From JAZDIU01 sp043804635 (GTDB lineage: Bacteria > Chloroflexota > Dehalococcoidia > Dehalococcoidales > UBA2162): a stretch of 38,792 bases of DNA. The notes below the pieces were generated by a model. That model worked only from the letters and a program-made list of their open reading frames with translations. It did not search any database and was not told the origin of the DNA. The stretch covers positions 1-38,792 of the forward strand of contig JAZDIU010000075.1 in assembly GCA_043804635.1 (NCBI GenBank), read 5' to 3'. The position numbers and the translations under genes are program-made. Below are positions 24,176 to 32,444 of this stretch, piece after piece (the stretch's first letter is position 1; each line of letters begins with the position of its first letter).

Positions 24176-26374
24176 TTAGCGCTCCTGTTCCTGGAATCTT
24201 TCAACCTGGACAAGAGTGGTATTGCTTGGGAAAGCGCCTCCGGGGGAAATTACGTTCCTGGTTAGGACGTTACAACAACCGCCACGGTCAACCCCGTTCT
24301 GGTCGGAGTCATACCAGGCACCTTCCGGTAAGTCGACCACGCCGGGCATTATCCTCTCAGTCACCCTCGCCGGTATAACCACCTGTCCCCGGTCGTTGAA
24401 CACTCTTACAGTATCTCCGTCCTTGATTTTCCTGGCTTTAGCATCCTTTATATTTATCGACAATGCCTGGGGTTCCAGCTCCCTCAACCAAGGTACGTTA
24501 TCAAACTGGGAGTGAGCCCGCCGGAAGAAATGTGAGGTAATAAGCTGGAGAGGATACCTGGCGGCAAGCGGGTCATTACTACTCTCCCAGGCCTCGATAT
24601 ACTGTGGAATAGGAGGCAACTCCGGGTTCTTCATTTGTGCCAAACGCTCGGAGTATATCTCAATTTTGCCTGATGGGGTGGAAAACGGGTGAGTCTCCGG
24701 ATCGATTATTTGTTGGCGGAAGGCGATATAGGGTTCTGAGAGCTTCACTTTATAAGCACCTTTTCGCTTCAGTTCTTCATAGCTGGGGATTCCATGAACT
24801 TTAGAGTAGCCGGCAGCTATTTGTTTCAGCCATTCCTCTTCCGATTTGTCACTGAAGTCTTTAATACCAAGTTTTGCCGCCAATGCGGAAGCAGTCTCAA
24901 AGTGTGACTTCGATTCTCCTCTCGGCGGTATTGCCCGGTTCACCAAAGCAAAGAAGGGAGTGACACCCCCAGAGGCAAAATCATTTCTCTCCATAAAAGT
25001 ATCGACGGGTAGGATAATATCGGCATATTTTGCGGTGGATGTCATAAACTGCTCCTGTACGACGATGAACTCAAGGCGATGAAGAGCCTCGATTGTCTTG
25101 CGGACATCGGCGGTCTGGGTAATATAGTTGCAGTTCATCATCCAGAGCATTTTGTAATCGCTTGGGTAGCCTCCGCTGCGGCCTTTGAGGATAGCGTCGG
25201 CAATCATACTGATATTCACCCGTATGGAATAACCATTAAGCGGTCCGGGTCGACCGCGAGGGGGGTTATCTTTTTCAGCTAAATTCGGTGGCATCGGCAT
25301 ACGCCCGGGTGTAGGAGCAGCGAAGGCGGCCCCCCAGTAATCTCCCTCGTGGGTACGGTCGGCGGCGCTGCCGCCAGATATACCGATGTTACCAGTCATA
25401 GCGGCGAGTGTTATCGCCGCCCGGTGGTACTGCTCGCCATAGGCTGTTCTGCCGGGCGCAATTCCAGTCATCAGGGCAGCCGGTTTTGTAGTGGCGTACT
25501 CGCGAGCTAAGCCGGTGATTATTTCTGCGGGAACGCCAGTGATAGCCTCAGCCCAAGCCGGCGTTTTGGGGATTCCGTCTTTCGTTCCCAGGACGTAGTC
25601 TCGGAATTTATCGAACCCTACCGTGTAGCGGTCGATAAACCCTTTATCCACTAATCTGGCGGTAATGATAACGTGAGCCATCGCTATAAGCATGGCGGCG
25701 TCTGTACCGGGACGGATGGGTATCCAGCGTTGTGCGAAGGTTGCCGCAGACTCGGTATAACGTGGGTCGACGGCTATTATGGGAATCCCTTTTTCTTTAG
25801 ATTGTGTCAGATACCATGATGTATTACTGCGGTGAATAGTCACTGCAGGATTCCAGCCCCACATAATGATGAGACGTGAATTCAACAGGTCGTCTAGAGT
25901 ATGCGAAGTATTCTCTTCGGTACCGTAGGTCGCCAATGATGAAAGGTTGGCTCCTTCAAAGGAAAGAGAGCCCCAAGTGACGGTGCAGCCACCAGCAAGT
26001 AACAAGGCGCGGAGAATCGATGAACGCTGGTGGAAGACGTTCATATCGCCGCCGCCGCCTCGGAAAATAATCGAGGCGGGCCCGTATGTGTCCCGAATAC
26101 GGACCAGCTCGCGAGCGACCACGTCAAGTGCTTCGTCCCAGGAGACCCGTTGGAACTCGCCTTTGCCACGTTCTCCTACTCTTTTCAGCGGATAAAGCAA
26201 CCGGTCGGGTGAATAAACGCGCTGCCGATAAGCTCTGCCTCTGAGACAGGCACGGAATTGCGGCTCCTCCCCATCATCAGCTTCGATTCGCGTGACGCGT
26301 CCATCTTCCACGTGAAGCTTAATGGGACAAGCCGCGCCGCAGTGGGTATTACAAGTTGTCCAAACGATACTCAT
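24176..26374 (-). CDS. DMSO reductase-family molybdopterin oxidoreductase, catalytic subunit
   Basis: This 732-residue enzyme binds a bis-molybdopterin guanine dinucleotide Mo or W centre. The N-terminal [4Fe-4S] site is C-x3-C-x3-C (CNTHCGAAC) with a fourth Cys in FRACLRGR. The cofactor region WGWNPAVTIHRSN contains a Ser that may ligate Mo as in DmsA. AVDPRYTESA and IPIRPGTDAAML are typical DmsA-like blocks, and the C-terminal dinucleotide-binding domain ends the protein. The ATG at 26374 has AAGGA 5 bases upstream; a longer start at 26437 has none. No twin-arginine signal is seen with either start, so a cytoplasmic location is likely. Substrate unknown. Confidence 0.92.
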   Translation of the reverse strand: MSIVWTTCNTHCGAACPIKLHVEDGRVTRIEADDGEEPQFRACLRGRAYRQRVYSPDRLLYPLKRVGERGKGEFQRVSWDEALDVVARELVRIRDTYGPASIIFRGGGGDMNVFHQRSSILRALLLAGGCTVTWGSLSFEGANLSSLATYGTEENTSHTLDDLLNSRLIIMWGWNPAVTIHRSNTSWYLTQSKEKGIPIIAVDPRYTESAATFAQRWIPIRPGTDAAMLIAMAHVIITARLVDKGFIDRYTVGFDKFRDYVLGTKDGIPKTPAWAEAITGVPAEIITGLAREYATTKPAALMTGIAPGRTAYGEQYHRAAITLAAMTGNIGISGGSAADRTHEGDYWGAAFAAPTPGRMPMPPNLAEKDNPPRGRPGPLNGYSIRVNISMIADAILKGRSGGYPSDYKMLWMMNCNYITQTADVRKTIEALHRLEFIVVQEQFMTSTAKYADIILPVDTFMERNDFASGGVTPFFALVNRAIPPRGESKSHFETASALAAKLGIKDFSDKSEEEWLKQIAAGYSKVHGIPSYEELKRKGAYKVKLSEPYIAFRQQIIDPETHPFSTPSGKIEIYSERLAQMKNPELPPIPQYIEAWESSNDPLAARYPLQLITSHFFRRAHSQFDNVPWLRELEPQALSINIKDAKARKIKDGDTVRVFNDRGQVVIPARVTERIMPGVVDLPEGAWYDSDQNGVDRGGCCNVLTRNVISPGGAFPSNTTLVQVERFQEQER

Positions 26375-26606
26375 AAAATCCTTAAACTCGAAGCCCTCTA
26401 CTAGCGCTATGTTATCATTTTGGCTGGAATCCTTCAAAGTACATACAACATCAATTAAATATTCACCATATTATCGTGTCATTTATTTTTGCAAGGGGAG
26501 CATACAAAATATGGAAAGTTTAATAGAATTAGAGCCGTAAAATCGTTAATTATTAATAGCCAGTCCATTTCAAGAAATGGAATTACGTTGTACGTGGATT
26601 ACTGTC

Positions 26607-27560
26607 TCACATATTTGTTTGTAGAAAGGTGGCTAGATTAACATCCTGGTTGGTTATTTTTAGCTTGTGGCGGATTTTCTCTCTATGGCGGTGTATCGTA
26701 GCTTCGGATACACCGCGGTTATCAGCGATTTCTTTTGTTCGCATTCCATTCCGTATCATATTACAGATAGAAATTTCAGTTAGTGTCAAAGAATTATAGG
26801 AACGTGATATTTGACTGACAAACGGCGAGGTAATGTTTTCTAAATTAGTCTGTAGCATCTCTGCATAATTTTTATGCGCTTGTGGTAACTGTAGAATTAG
26901 GGCTTGCAATATCGGCTTAAGGATTTTTTCAACATTCATGTTTATGTCCCGATGAATTTCCTGTTTTTCTTGTTCAATACGTGATAAGACAATTTTGAGG
27001 GCAGTATTGGATTCCTGCAATGCTTTACGTTCAAGCGTCAATAGTTGGTTGGTCTCTTGCAACTCTAACTCCGCTGACATCCTGGTGGCAATAGTGCCGA
27101 TCTGTTCGGCGACCGCATCAAGCAAGGCTCGTTCCTCTTTCATAAAAGGACCCTCGTCAGATGGCGGGCATTCTTCTATATAGAATATGCTGACCTCACC
27201 TATTGCCTCGTGGTACATGTAAATCTGCGACGACTGACGCCATTCGGTGATTTTAAATTTTTCACTTATATAAGTCTTCCCTTTATAGAGAATTCGGGCA
27301 CAGGTTAATTCCGGGTACTGCCACGAATATGGTAAGAAGTTTACCAACTCACTGAGCAAATTATCCAGTGAGTGCAGATTCCGTTCAGCTAATTGGGAAA
27401 TTCCGTATAGACAGTTTAATTCCTTGATGCGCTCGCGCAGTGCAATTTCGACTTTACCCGGATCGCTTTCGCTGGAAAATGGAATCCGCCAAAGTAGAGC
27501 TAAATCTTTAGAGGGAAAGGGTAAGTTAGCTAGTGATAACCCTTTTTTCTTTTTTATCAT
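26607..27560 (-). CDS. LuxR-type transcriptional regulator with sensor region
   Basis: This 317-residue protein has an N-terminal GAF-like sensor region (about 35-165), a coiled coil (about 170-215) and a C-terminal LuxR-type helix-turn-helix (about 255-312; LTLTEISICNMI, GVSEATIHRHREKIRHKL). No receiver domain or membrane segment is visible, so it may bind a small ligand directly or sense redox. It is upstream of the DmsAB-like genes on the same strand and divergent from the NuoE-like operon. Palindromes in the shared 112-base gap are candidate binding sites. Gap 26375-26606 holds no gene. Confidence 0.85.
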   Translation of the reverse strand: MIKKKKGLSLANLPFPSKDLALLWRIPFSSESDPGKVEIALRERIKELNCLYGISQLAERNLHSLDNLLSELVNFLPYSWQYPELTCARILYKGKTYISEKFKITEWRQSSQIYMYHEAIGEVSIFYIEECPPSDEGPFMKEERALLDAVAEQIGTIATRMSAELELQETNQLLTLERKALQESNTALKIVLSRIEQEKQEIHRDINMNVEKILKPILQALILQLPQAHKNYAEMLQTNLENITSPFVSQISRSYNSLTLTEISICNMIRNGMRTKEIADNRGVSEATIHRHREKIRHKLKITNQDVNLATFLQTNM

Positions 27561-27569
27561 CTTTCCATT

Positions 27570-27644
27570 ACCTATATGTTATAGGTATTTTATGTGTATT
27601 TATTCCGTATTAACAATATCAATGTTATCAGGTATTTTTATAAT
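27570..27644. promoter_or_regulatory. Divergent control region with two dyads
   Basis: A perfect inverted repeat ACCTATA-TGT-TATAGGT lies at 27570-27586, 10 bases before the regulator start. A second dyad, TAACA-N7-TGTTA, lies at 27611-27627. A perfect -10 (TATAAT, 27639-27644) serves the plus-strand operon, but there is no good -35 at the right distance; the second dyad occupies that place. This is the layout of an activator-dependent promoter. Confidence 0.5.
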
Positions 27645-27672
27645 AATCAATCTACGTCTAAGGGAGGGGTAT

Positions 27673-28161
27673 ATGCCGGTTCAGAAACTAGAGCGAATCC
27701 TTGCAGGACGGCGCAGCCAACCTTATCAACTCATCGAGGCGCTTCAGGATATTCAAAAAGACTTTGGTTATATTTCCAAAGAAGCCATGCAAACCGTATC
27801 ACTGGAACTCGGTGTACCAGTGATTGAAGTCTACCGGGTAGCTTCCTTCTACAAAGCTTTTCGATTAAAACCAACGGGCAGAATTGTCCTCACTATGTGT
27901 ATGGGCACCGCCTGTCATGTCCGAAACTCCCACCTGCTCCTCGACCAAGCTTTGGGGCAGCTCGGAATTAAACCGGGCGAAGTAACTGATGATGGTCTTC
28001 TCGCGGTTGAGTACGTCAATTGCGTAGGCGCCTGCGCGTTAGGACCGATAGTCAAAGAAAATGGAACCTATCACCATCACATGACGCCCGGTAAACTTCG
28101 CAAACTGATTGAGAATATTCGTAGCAGGGAAAACGGAGGCAGTAAAGATGCTAAGGCTTAA
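27673..28161 (+). CDS. nuoE: NuoE/HndA-like [2Fe-2S] subunit
   Basis: This 162-residue thioredoxin-fold protein has the four [2Fe-2S] ligands of the 24-kDa complex I family: CMGTAC (C-x4-C) and CVGAC (C-x3-C). In NADH modules it sits beside the flavin subunit. The ATG at 27673 follows GGGAGGGG; an upstream in-frame extension overlaps the regulator gene and promoter and is rejected. It is the first gene of a five-gene plus-strand run. Its last codons overlap the start of nuoF. Confidence 0.9.
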   Translation: MPVQKLERILAGRRSQPYQLIEALQDIQKDFGYISKEAMQTVSLELGVPVIEVYRVASFYKAFRLKPTGRIVLTMCMGTACHVRNSHLLLDQALGQLGIKPGEVTDDGLLAVEYVNCVGACALGPIVKENGTYHHHMTPGKLRKLIENIRSRENGGSKDAKA

Positions 28162-30001
28162 TAGCTTTCGCGAACTCGAACATCTGAGGGAGCATCTCCA
28201 GGAACAGAGGAAGAGCATCGCTACTACTGTAATGGTATGTGGTGGGACCGGTTGCCAGGCTTCGCAGTCGCAATCAGTTATCGACGCGATTAAGAACCAA
28301 CTATCCAAACAGAGAACAAACGGAGGCGTACGATTATGCGTCACCGGGTGCCACGGTTTCTGTGAGCAAGGTCCGGTTATGATTATTGAACCAGGCAACA
28401 TATTTTATTGTCATGTTTCATCGGAAGACGCTTTTGAGATTGTCTCCCAATCGATAGTGAAGGGTGAGGTTATCGAGCGTTTACTGTATACCGACCCGGT
28501 ATCTGGTAAAAAATATAAAACGATGTCAGAGATTCCTTTTTACCAAGCACAAGACCGTCAACTTCTGTGTCAAAACCTGATGGTCGACCCTTGCTCAATT
28601 GAAGATTACATTGCGGCTGGCGGATACTCAGCACTTGCCAAAGTGCTTAAAGGAATTTCTCCGAAAGAGATTATTACAGAGATTACGTCCTCTGGGTTAC
28701 GAGGACTAGGTGGAGGCGGTTTTCCAACGGGACGTAAGTGGAATGAATGCTGGGAAGCACCCGGAGACGAGAAGTATGTGATTTGTAACGCTGATGAGGG
28801 CGACCCAGGAGCTTATATGGACCGGTGTGTGCTTGAGGGAAACCCTCACCTGATTTTAGAAGGTATGATGATCGGTGCCTTAGCCGTTGGTGCTCGGAAA
28901 GGATACATTTACGTACGAAACGAATACCCGCTCGCTGTCGAACATTCCAAGATTGCAGTCGAGCAAGCTCGGAAACTTGGAATTTTTGGTGAAAATATAT
29001 TAGGCTCCTCTTTTTCTTTTGATGTCGACATCGCCCGAGGTGGTGGAGCTTTTGTCTGCGGAGAATCAACGGCTTTGATGGCATCGGTAGAGGGGAAAGT
29101 CGGTGAGCCTCGGACTAAAGATGTTCATGCGGTAATCGACGGCCTTTATCACAAGCCAACCGTCCTTAATAATGTCGAGACCTGGGCTAACGTGCCGTCT
29201 ATTATGTTGAACGGCTCATCATGGTTCGCCTCGAAAGGAACAAAGGGAAGTAAGGGCACCAAGATTCTAGCTCTTACCGGACGAATTAAAAATACCGGCT
29301 TGGTCGAAGTGGCTATGGGCACGCCAATCCGCACCGTTGTATTCGATATTGGCGGTGGAGTAGTCAATGGCAAAGCGGTAAAAGCCGTCCAGATAGGCGG
29401 ACCATCGGGTGGGTGCTTGCCAGTGGAGAAATTCGACCTAGCGGTTGATTACGACGTTCTTTCCAAAGCCGGCTCGATGATTGGCTCGGGCGGGATGGTC
29501 GTAATGGACGAAGAGTCCTGCATGGTAGATGTAGCTAAATATTTCTTAAATTTCTTGCAGGACGAATCGTGCGGTAAATGCGTGCCCTGCCGTATAGGGG
29601 TCGACCGTATGCTTGAGATTGTTACAGACATCACCGAAGGTCGTGGAAAACCAGAGCACATTCCCCTTCTAGAGGAACTGGGCGAAACAGTCGCTCAGAC
29701 TGCTTTATGCGGTCTGGGAAAGACCGCACCCAATCCGGTGCTCACCACTTTGCGTTATTTCCGCTCAGAATACGAGACCCATATTAAAGAGAAGAAGTGC
29801 CAGGCCGGAGTATGCAAAGCCCTGATTACCTACTCGATTGAACCCGATAAATGTAATGGCTGCGGTGTGTGTTTACGAGGGTGCGTTCACAAAGCCATAA
29901 CCGGTGTAAATAAACAGGTGCATGTTATTGATGCAAAACTCTGTCAGAAATGTGGTATCTGCCGGAGCGAGTGTAAATTTGATGCGATTCGAGTTGCCTA
30001 A
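28148..30001 (+). CDS. nuoF: NuoF/HndC/HydB-like NAD(P)H-binding flavoprotein with extra FeS domains
   Basis: This 617-residue subunit should bind FMN and NAD(H). The order is an N-terminal thioredoxin-like [2Fe-2S] domain (C31-x4-C36 and C68-x3-C72), the 51-kDa core with GLRGLGGGGFPTG (about 183) and NADEGDPGAY (about 214), an SLBB region, the [4Fe-4S] site ESCGKCVPC (about 472) with LCGLG (about 519), and a C-terminal 2[4Fe-4S] ferredoxin (CNGCGVC about 568, CQKCGIC about 598). Complex I NuoF lacks the two end domains; this architecture is that of soluble hydrogenase or formate dehydrogenase diaphorases, including electron-bifurcating ones. GGAGG precedes the ATG at 7 bases. Confidence 0.93.
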   Translation: MLRLNSFRELEHLREHLQEQRKSIATTVMVCGGTGCQASQSQSVIDAIKNQLSKQRTNGGVRLCVTGCHGFCEQGPVMIIEPGNIFYCHVSSEDAFEIVSQSIVKGEVIERLLYTDPVSGKKYKTMSEIPFYQAQDRQLLCQNLMVDPCSIEDYIAAGGYSALAKVLKGISPKEIITEITSSGLRGLGGGGFPTGRKWNECWEAPGDEKYVICNADEGDPGAYMDRCVLEGNPHLILEGMMIGALAVGARKGYIYVRNEYPLAVEHSKIAVEQARKLGIFGENILGSSFSFDVDIARGGGAFVCGESTALMASVEGKVGEPRTKDVHAVIDGLYHKPTVLNNVETWANVPSIMLNGSSWFASKGTKGSKGTKILALTGRIKNTGLVEVAMGTPIRTVVFDIGGGVVNGKAVKAVQIGGPSGGCLPVEKFDLAVDYDVLSKAGSMIGSGGMVVMDEESCMVDVAKYFLNFLQDESCGKCVPCRIGVDRMLEIVTDITEGRGKPEHIPLLEELGETVAQTALCGLGKTAPNPVLTTLRYFRSEYETHIKEKKCQAGVCKALITYSIEPDKCNGCGVCLRGCVHKAITGVNKQVHVIDAKLCQKCGICRSECKFDAIRVA

Positions 30002-30018
30002 GAAAGCGAGGTAATGAA

Positions 30019-30723
30019 ATGCTGCAACGTGTTAATGTCAGTATCGATGGTGCAATAATCCGAGCGACAAAAGGGACCAGCGTGCTCGACACCGCTATTG
30101 AATACGGCATCTGTATCCCCCATCTGTGCCATGTTCCTAATTTGTCTGATATGGGGGCGTGCCGATTGTGCATCGTTGAGCATGTGATAGATGGCCGCTC
30201 CAAGATTACAACTTCATGTACATTAAACGTGGAAGAGGGAATGGTCATACTGAGCAACACGGACAAAATCAGACAACTACGGCATAATCTAGCCGAGTTA
30301 CTGGTAGCTCAGGCACCTAATTCCAGAGCTATTCAAGACATTGCTGTACGCTGTGGAGTTAAGGAAGTGCGGTATCCATTCCGCAACGAGAATTGCGTTC
30401 TATGCGGACGTTGCGTAAGAGTTTGCACGGAGGTCTGGAAAGCTCGGGCGAAAGGGTTTGTCGGACGGGGTAAGGAGCGTCATGTGGACTACCCCTTCGG
30501 GGTTCGCCCCGAATTCTGTAAGCAATGCGGCAGTTGTATTCAGCTTTGTCCGATGACCATCACTCCTTGTAACGGGCCAATGAAACCCGGCAAGGAATAC
30601 CTTTGTGGCGGATGTGAATCACAACTGCTAATCAGCGAACAGATGCCACGGGGTAGCTGTTCGTGGTGCAAACTGGGTGAAGGCTTCGGCTGCGGTCGTT
30701 ATGCCGGTAGTAGAGCTAAATAG
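30019..30723 (+). CDS. HoxU/NuoG-N-terminal-like iron-sulfur subunit, variant
   Basis: This 234-residue protein matches the N-terminal part of NuoG/HoxU. The plant-type [2Fe-2S] ligands are C37, C48, C51 and C67. Two [4Fe-4S] motifs follow (C126-C129-C132-C136 and C167-C170-C173-C177). The usual His-Cys3 cluster motif between them is missing; AQAPNSRAIQDIAVRCGV stands in its place. A C-terminal tail of about 40 residues has CGGC (C196, C199) and CSWC-x7-C (C214, C217, C225), which could hold another metal site. It should connect the flavin subunit to an unidentified partner. Confidence 0.85.
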   Translation: MLQRVNVSIDGAIIRATKGTSVLDTAIEYGICIPHLCHVPNLSDMGACRLCIVEHVIDGRSKITTSCTLNVEEGMVILSNTDKIRQLRHNLAELLVAQAPNSRAIQDIAVRCGVKEVRYPFRNENCVLCGRCVRVCTEVWKARAKGFVGRGKERHVDYPFGVRPEFCKQCGSCIQLCPMTITPCNGPMKPGKEYLCGGCESQLLISEQMPRGSCSWCKLGEGFGCGRYAGSRAK

Positions 30724-30742
30724 CGTCGAAAGGAGAAACATA

Positions 30743-30925
30743 ATGGCTAAATTGGGGCTCGATAGAATGCAGGTTCAAGCAGTATTCAGGAGATCTTTAT
30801 CTAGCAAGGTAAAGGAAGAGGAAATTGATTTTTTAGATTATCTGGCTAACACCGTGGGAGAAGTCATAGAAGAAAACAACAAAAAATTGTGGGAGCAGTT
30901 TAAAGATTACTTGGGAAGGAGATAA
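30743..30925 (+). CDS. 60-residue hypothetical protein in redox operon
   Basis: This small charged protein appears all-helical (for example DFLDYLANTVGEVIEENNKKLWEQF), with no Cys, signal or membrane segment. I recognise no family. The start at 30743 follows AAAGGAGA at good spacing; longer in-frame starts overlap the HoxU-like gene. It lies between that gene and the glutamine synthetase homologue on the same strand with short gaps, so it is probably co-expressed and may be an adaptor or regulator of one of them. Confidence 0.65.
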   Translation: MAKLGLDRMQVQAVFRRSLSSKVKEEEIDFLDYLANTVGEVIEENNKKLWEQFKDYLGRR

Positions 30926-30931
30926 TGAACT

Positions 30932-32437
30932 GTGGCCGATTCTAATATCGCTCTAAGTCCCAATACCATCGTCCGATATTTAGGAAAACCACCCGACGAA
31001 TTCACCAAGCAAGACCTGGTCAAATTTATCGAGGGAAATAATATTGAGGCCATTAATTTCCGGCATTTAGGAGGTGATGGCAGACTCAAGACTTTAAACT
31101 TCGTTATCAGCAGTAAAACACAATTGGACCGTCTTCTTTCCGCCGGGGAAAGGGTAGACGGCTCAAGCCTGTTCTCATACATTGATTCTTCATCAAGTGA
31201 CTTATATATTGTTCCGCGATACAAGACAGCCTATGTGAATCCCTTCTCCACTATGCCAACTGTAGAAGTGCTCTGTTCGTACTACACTAAAAACGGTACT
31301 CGGCTTCCAAGTTCTCCGGAGAATATACTTAAGAAAGCCAATCAGGTACTATTGAAGAGCACCGGGTTTAGCTTGCACGCTATGGGTGAGTTGGAATATT
31401 ACGTTGTGTCAAGCAAGCAAAGTCGATATCCCACGCTGGCCCAGAAAGGATATCAGGAATCGGCACCATTCTGTAAATGGGAGACGCTGAGGTATGAAGC
31501 GATGAAAGCCATCGCTCAGGCGGGGGGGTGCATAAAGTACGGGCATTCCGAGGTGGGGCACATTTGCGGCGAAGAGCAGGAGATGGAGCAGAATGAGATT
31601 GAGTTTCTCCCGGTAGCCGCCGAAGATGCAGCTGACCAAATCGTCATCGCTAAATGGATACTCAGGATGATAGGACATAAGTATGGCGTAGTGATTACAT
31701 TTGCTCCAAAAATCTTAGTGGGACACGCCGGCAGCGGTCTCCATGTTCATACCAGGCTAATGAAAAACGGTACCAACATGATGGTTGATGGCAATGTCCT
31801 TAGTGATGTAGCAAAGAAGACCATTGCCGGTTACCTCAGGTTGGCGCCTTCGCTAACTGCAGTTGGGAACACCGTTCCTCTTTCCTTTCTTAGATTGGTA
31901 CCTCACCAGGAAGCACCTACGAATATTTGTTGGGGTGACCGCAACCGCTCAGTTTTAGTCAGGGTTCCGCTAGGGTGGCTAAACGTAGGCAATATGGTCA
32001 ATGATGCAAACCCGCAGGAGACGTCAACTCCTACTACAATTAACGATGCTCAGACCGTGGAATTTCGTTGCCCGGATGGCTCGGCGAATGTTCATCTCCT
32101 TATGGCTGGATTAGCTATTGCTGCACGTCATGGGCTTGAAATGGAAGGTGCCGTAGAGTTGGCTCGTAAACTCTATGTCGATGTGAACATTTTCTCCTCT
32201 GAACACAGTAAAATACAGCAAAAGCTACCTCAATTGCCTGTCTCTTGTTGGGATTCGGCTGACTGCCTGATTAAAGACCGCCATATATATGAAAGGGATG
32301 GGGTTTTTCCACCGCTAGTAATAGATGGCATAGCGAAAATTTTACGAAGTTATAATGACCGGGACCTCAGCCAGAGGTACTACGGTAAAGGAGACGAAAT
32401 TCAAAAACTCGTCGACGAATATTTTCATTTCTCCTAA
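30932..32437 (+). CDS. Glutamine synthetase family protein
   Basis: This 501-residue protein has the GS beta-grasp and catalytic domains. Visible active-site elements are D76 in GERVDGSS, E153/E155 in GELEYYV, E207 and E222 (HSEVG to NEIEF), H271 in GSGLHVH, NRSVLVRVP, and VEFRCPDGSAN. Between E207 and E222 there are about 7 extra residues (ICGEEQEMEQ) compared with the usual E-x7-E spacing. It starts with GTG, with GGAAGGAG about 10 bases upstream. Ligation of ammonia to glutamate is possible; a related gamma-glutamyl ligase role is equally allowed. Its place after an NADH-module operon is unusual. Confidence 0.88.
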   Translation: MADSNIALSPNTIVRYLGKPPDEFTKQDLVKFIEGNNIEAINFRHLGGDGRLKTLNFVISSKTQLDRLLSAGERVDGSSLFSYIDSSSSDLYIVPRYKTAYVNPFSTMPTVEVLCSYYTKNGTRLPSSPENILKKANQVLLKSTGFSLHAMGELEYYVVSSKQSRYPTLAQKGYQESAPFCKWETLRYEAMKAIAQAGGCIKYGHSEVGHICGEEQEMEQNEIEFLPVAAEDAADQIVIAKWILRMIGHKYGVVITFAPKILVGHAGSGLHVHTRLMKNGTNMMVDGNVLSDVAKKTIAGYLRLAPSLTAVGNTVPLSFLRLVPHQEAPTNICWGDRNRSVLVRVPLGWLNVGNMVNDANPQETSTPTTINDAQTVEFRCPDGSANVHLLMAGLAIAARHGLEMEGAVELARKLYVDVNIFSSEHSKIQQKLPQLPVSCWDSADCLIKDRHIYERDGVFPPLVIDGIAKILRSYNDRDLSQRYYGKGDEIQKLVDEYFHFS

Positions 32438-32444
32438 ATATTAC

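Noticed and set aside
24176..26374. Formate dehydrogenase catalytic subunit as partner of the NADH module
   Set aside because: Sequence blocks (NPAVTIHRSN, DPRYTESA) are DmsA-like, and no Cys/Sec metal-ligand motif typical of FdhA was seen.
27424..27672. An N-terminal extension of the NuoE-like protein
   Set aside because: It overlaps the divergent regulator gene and the promoter region; the ATG at 27673 has a strong ribosome binding site and begins at the family N-terminus.
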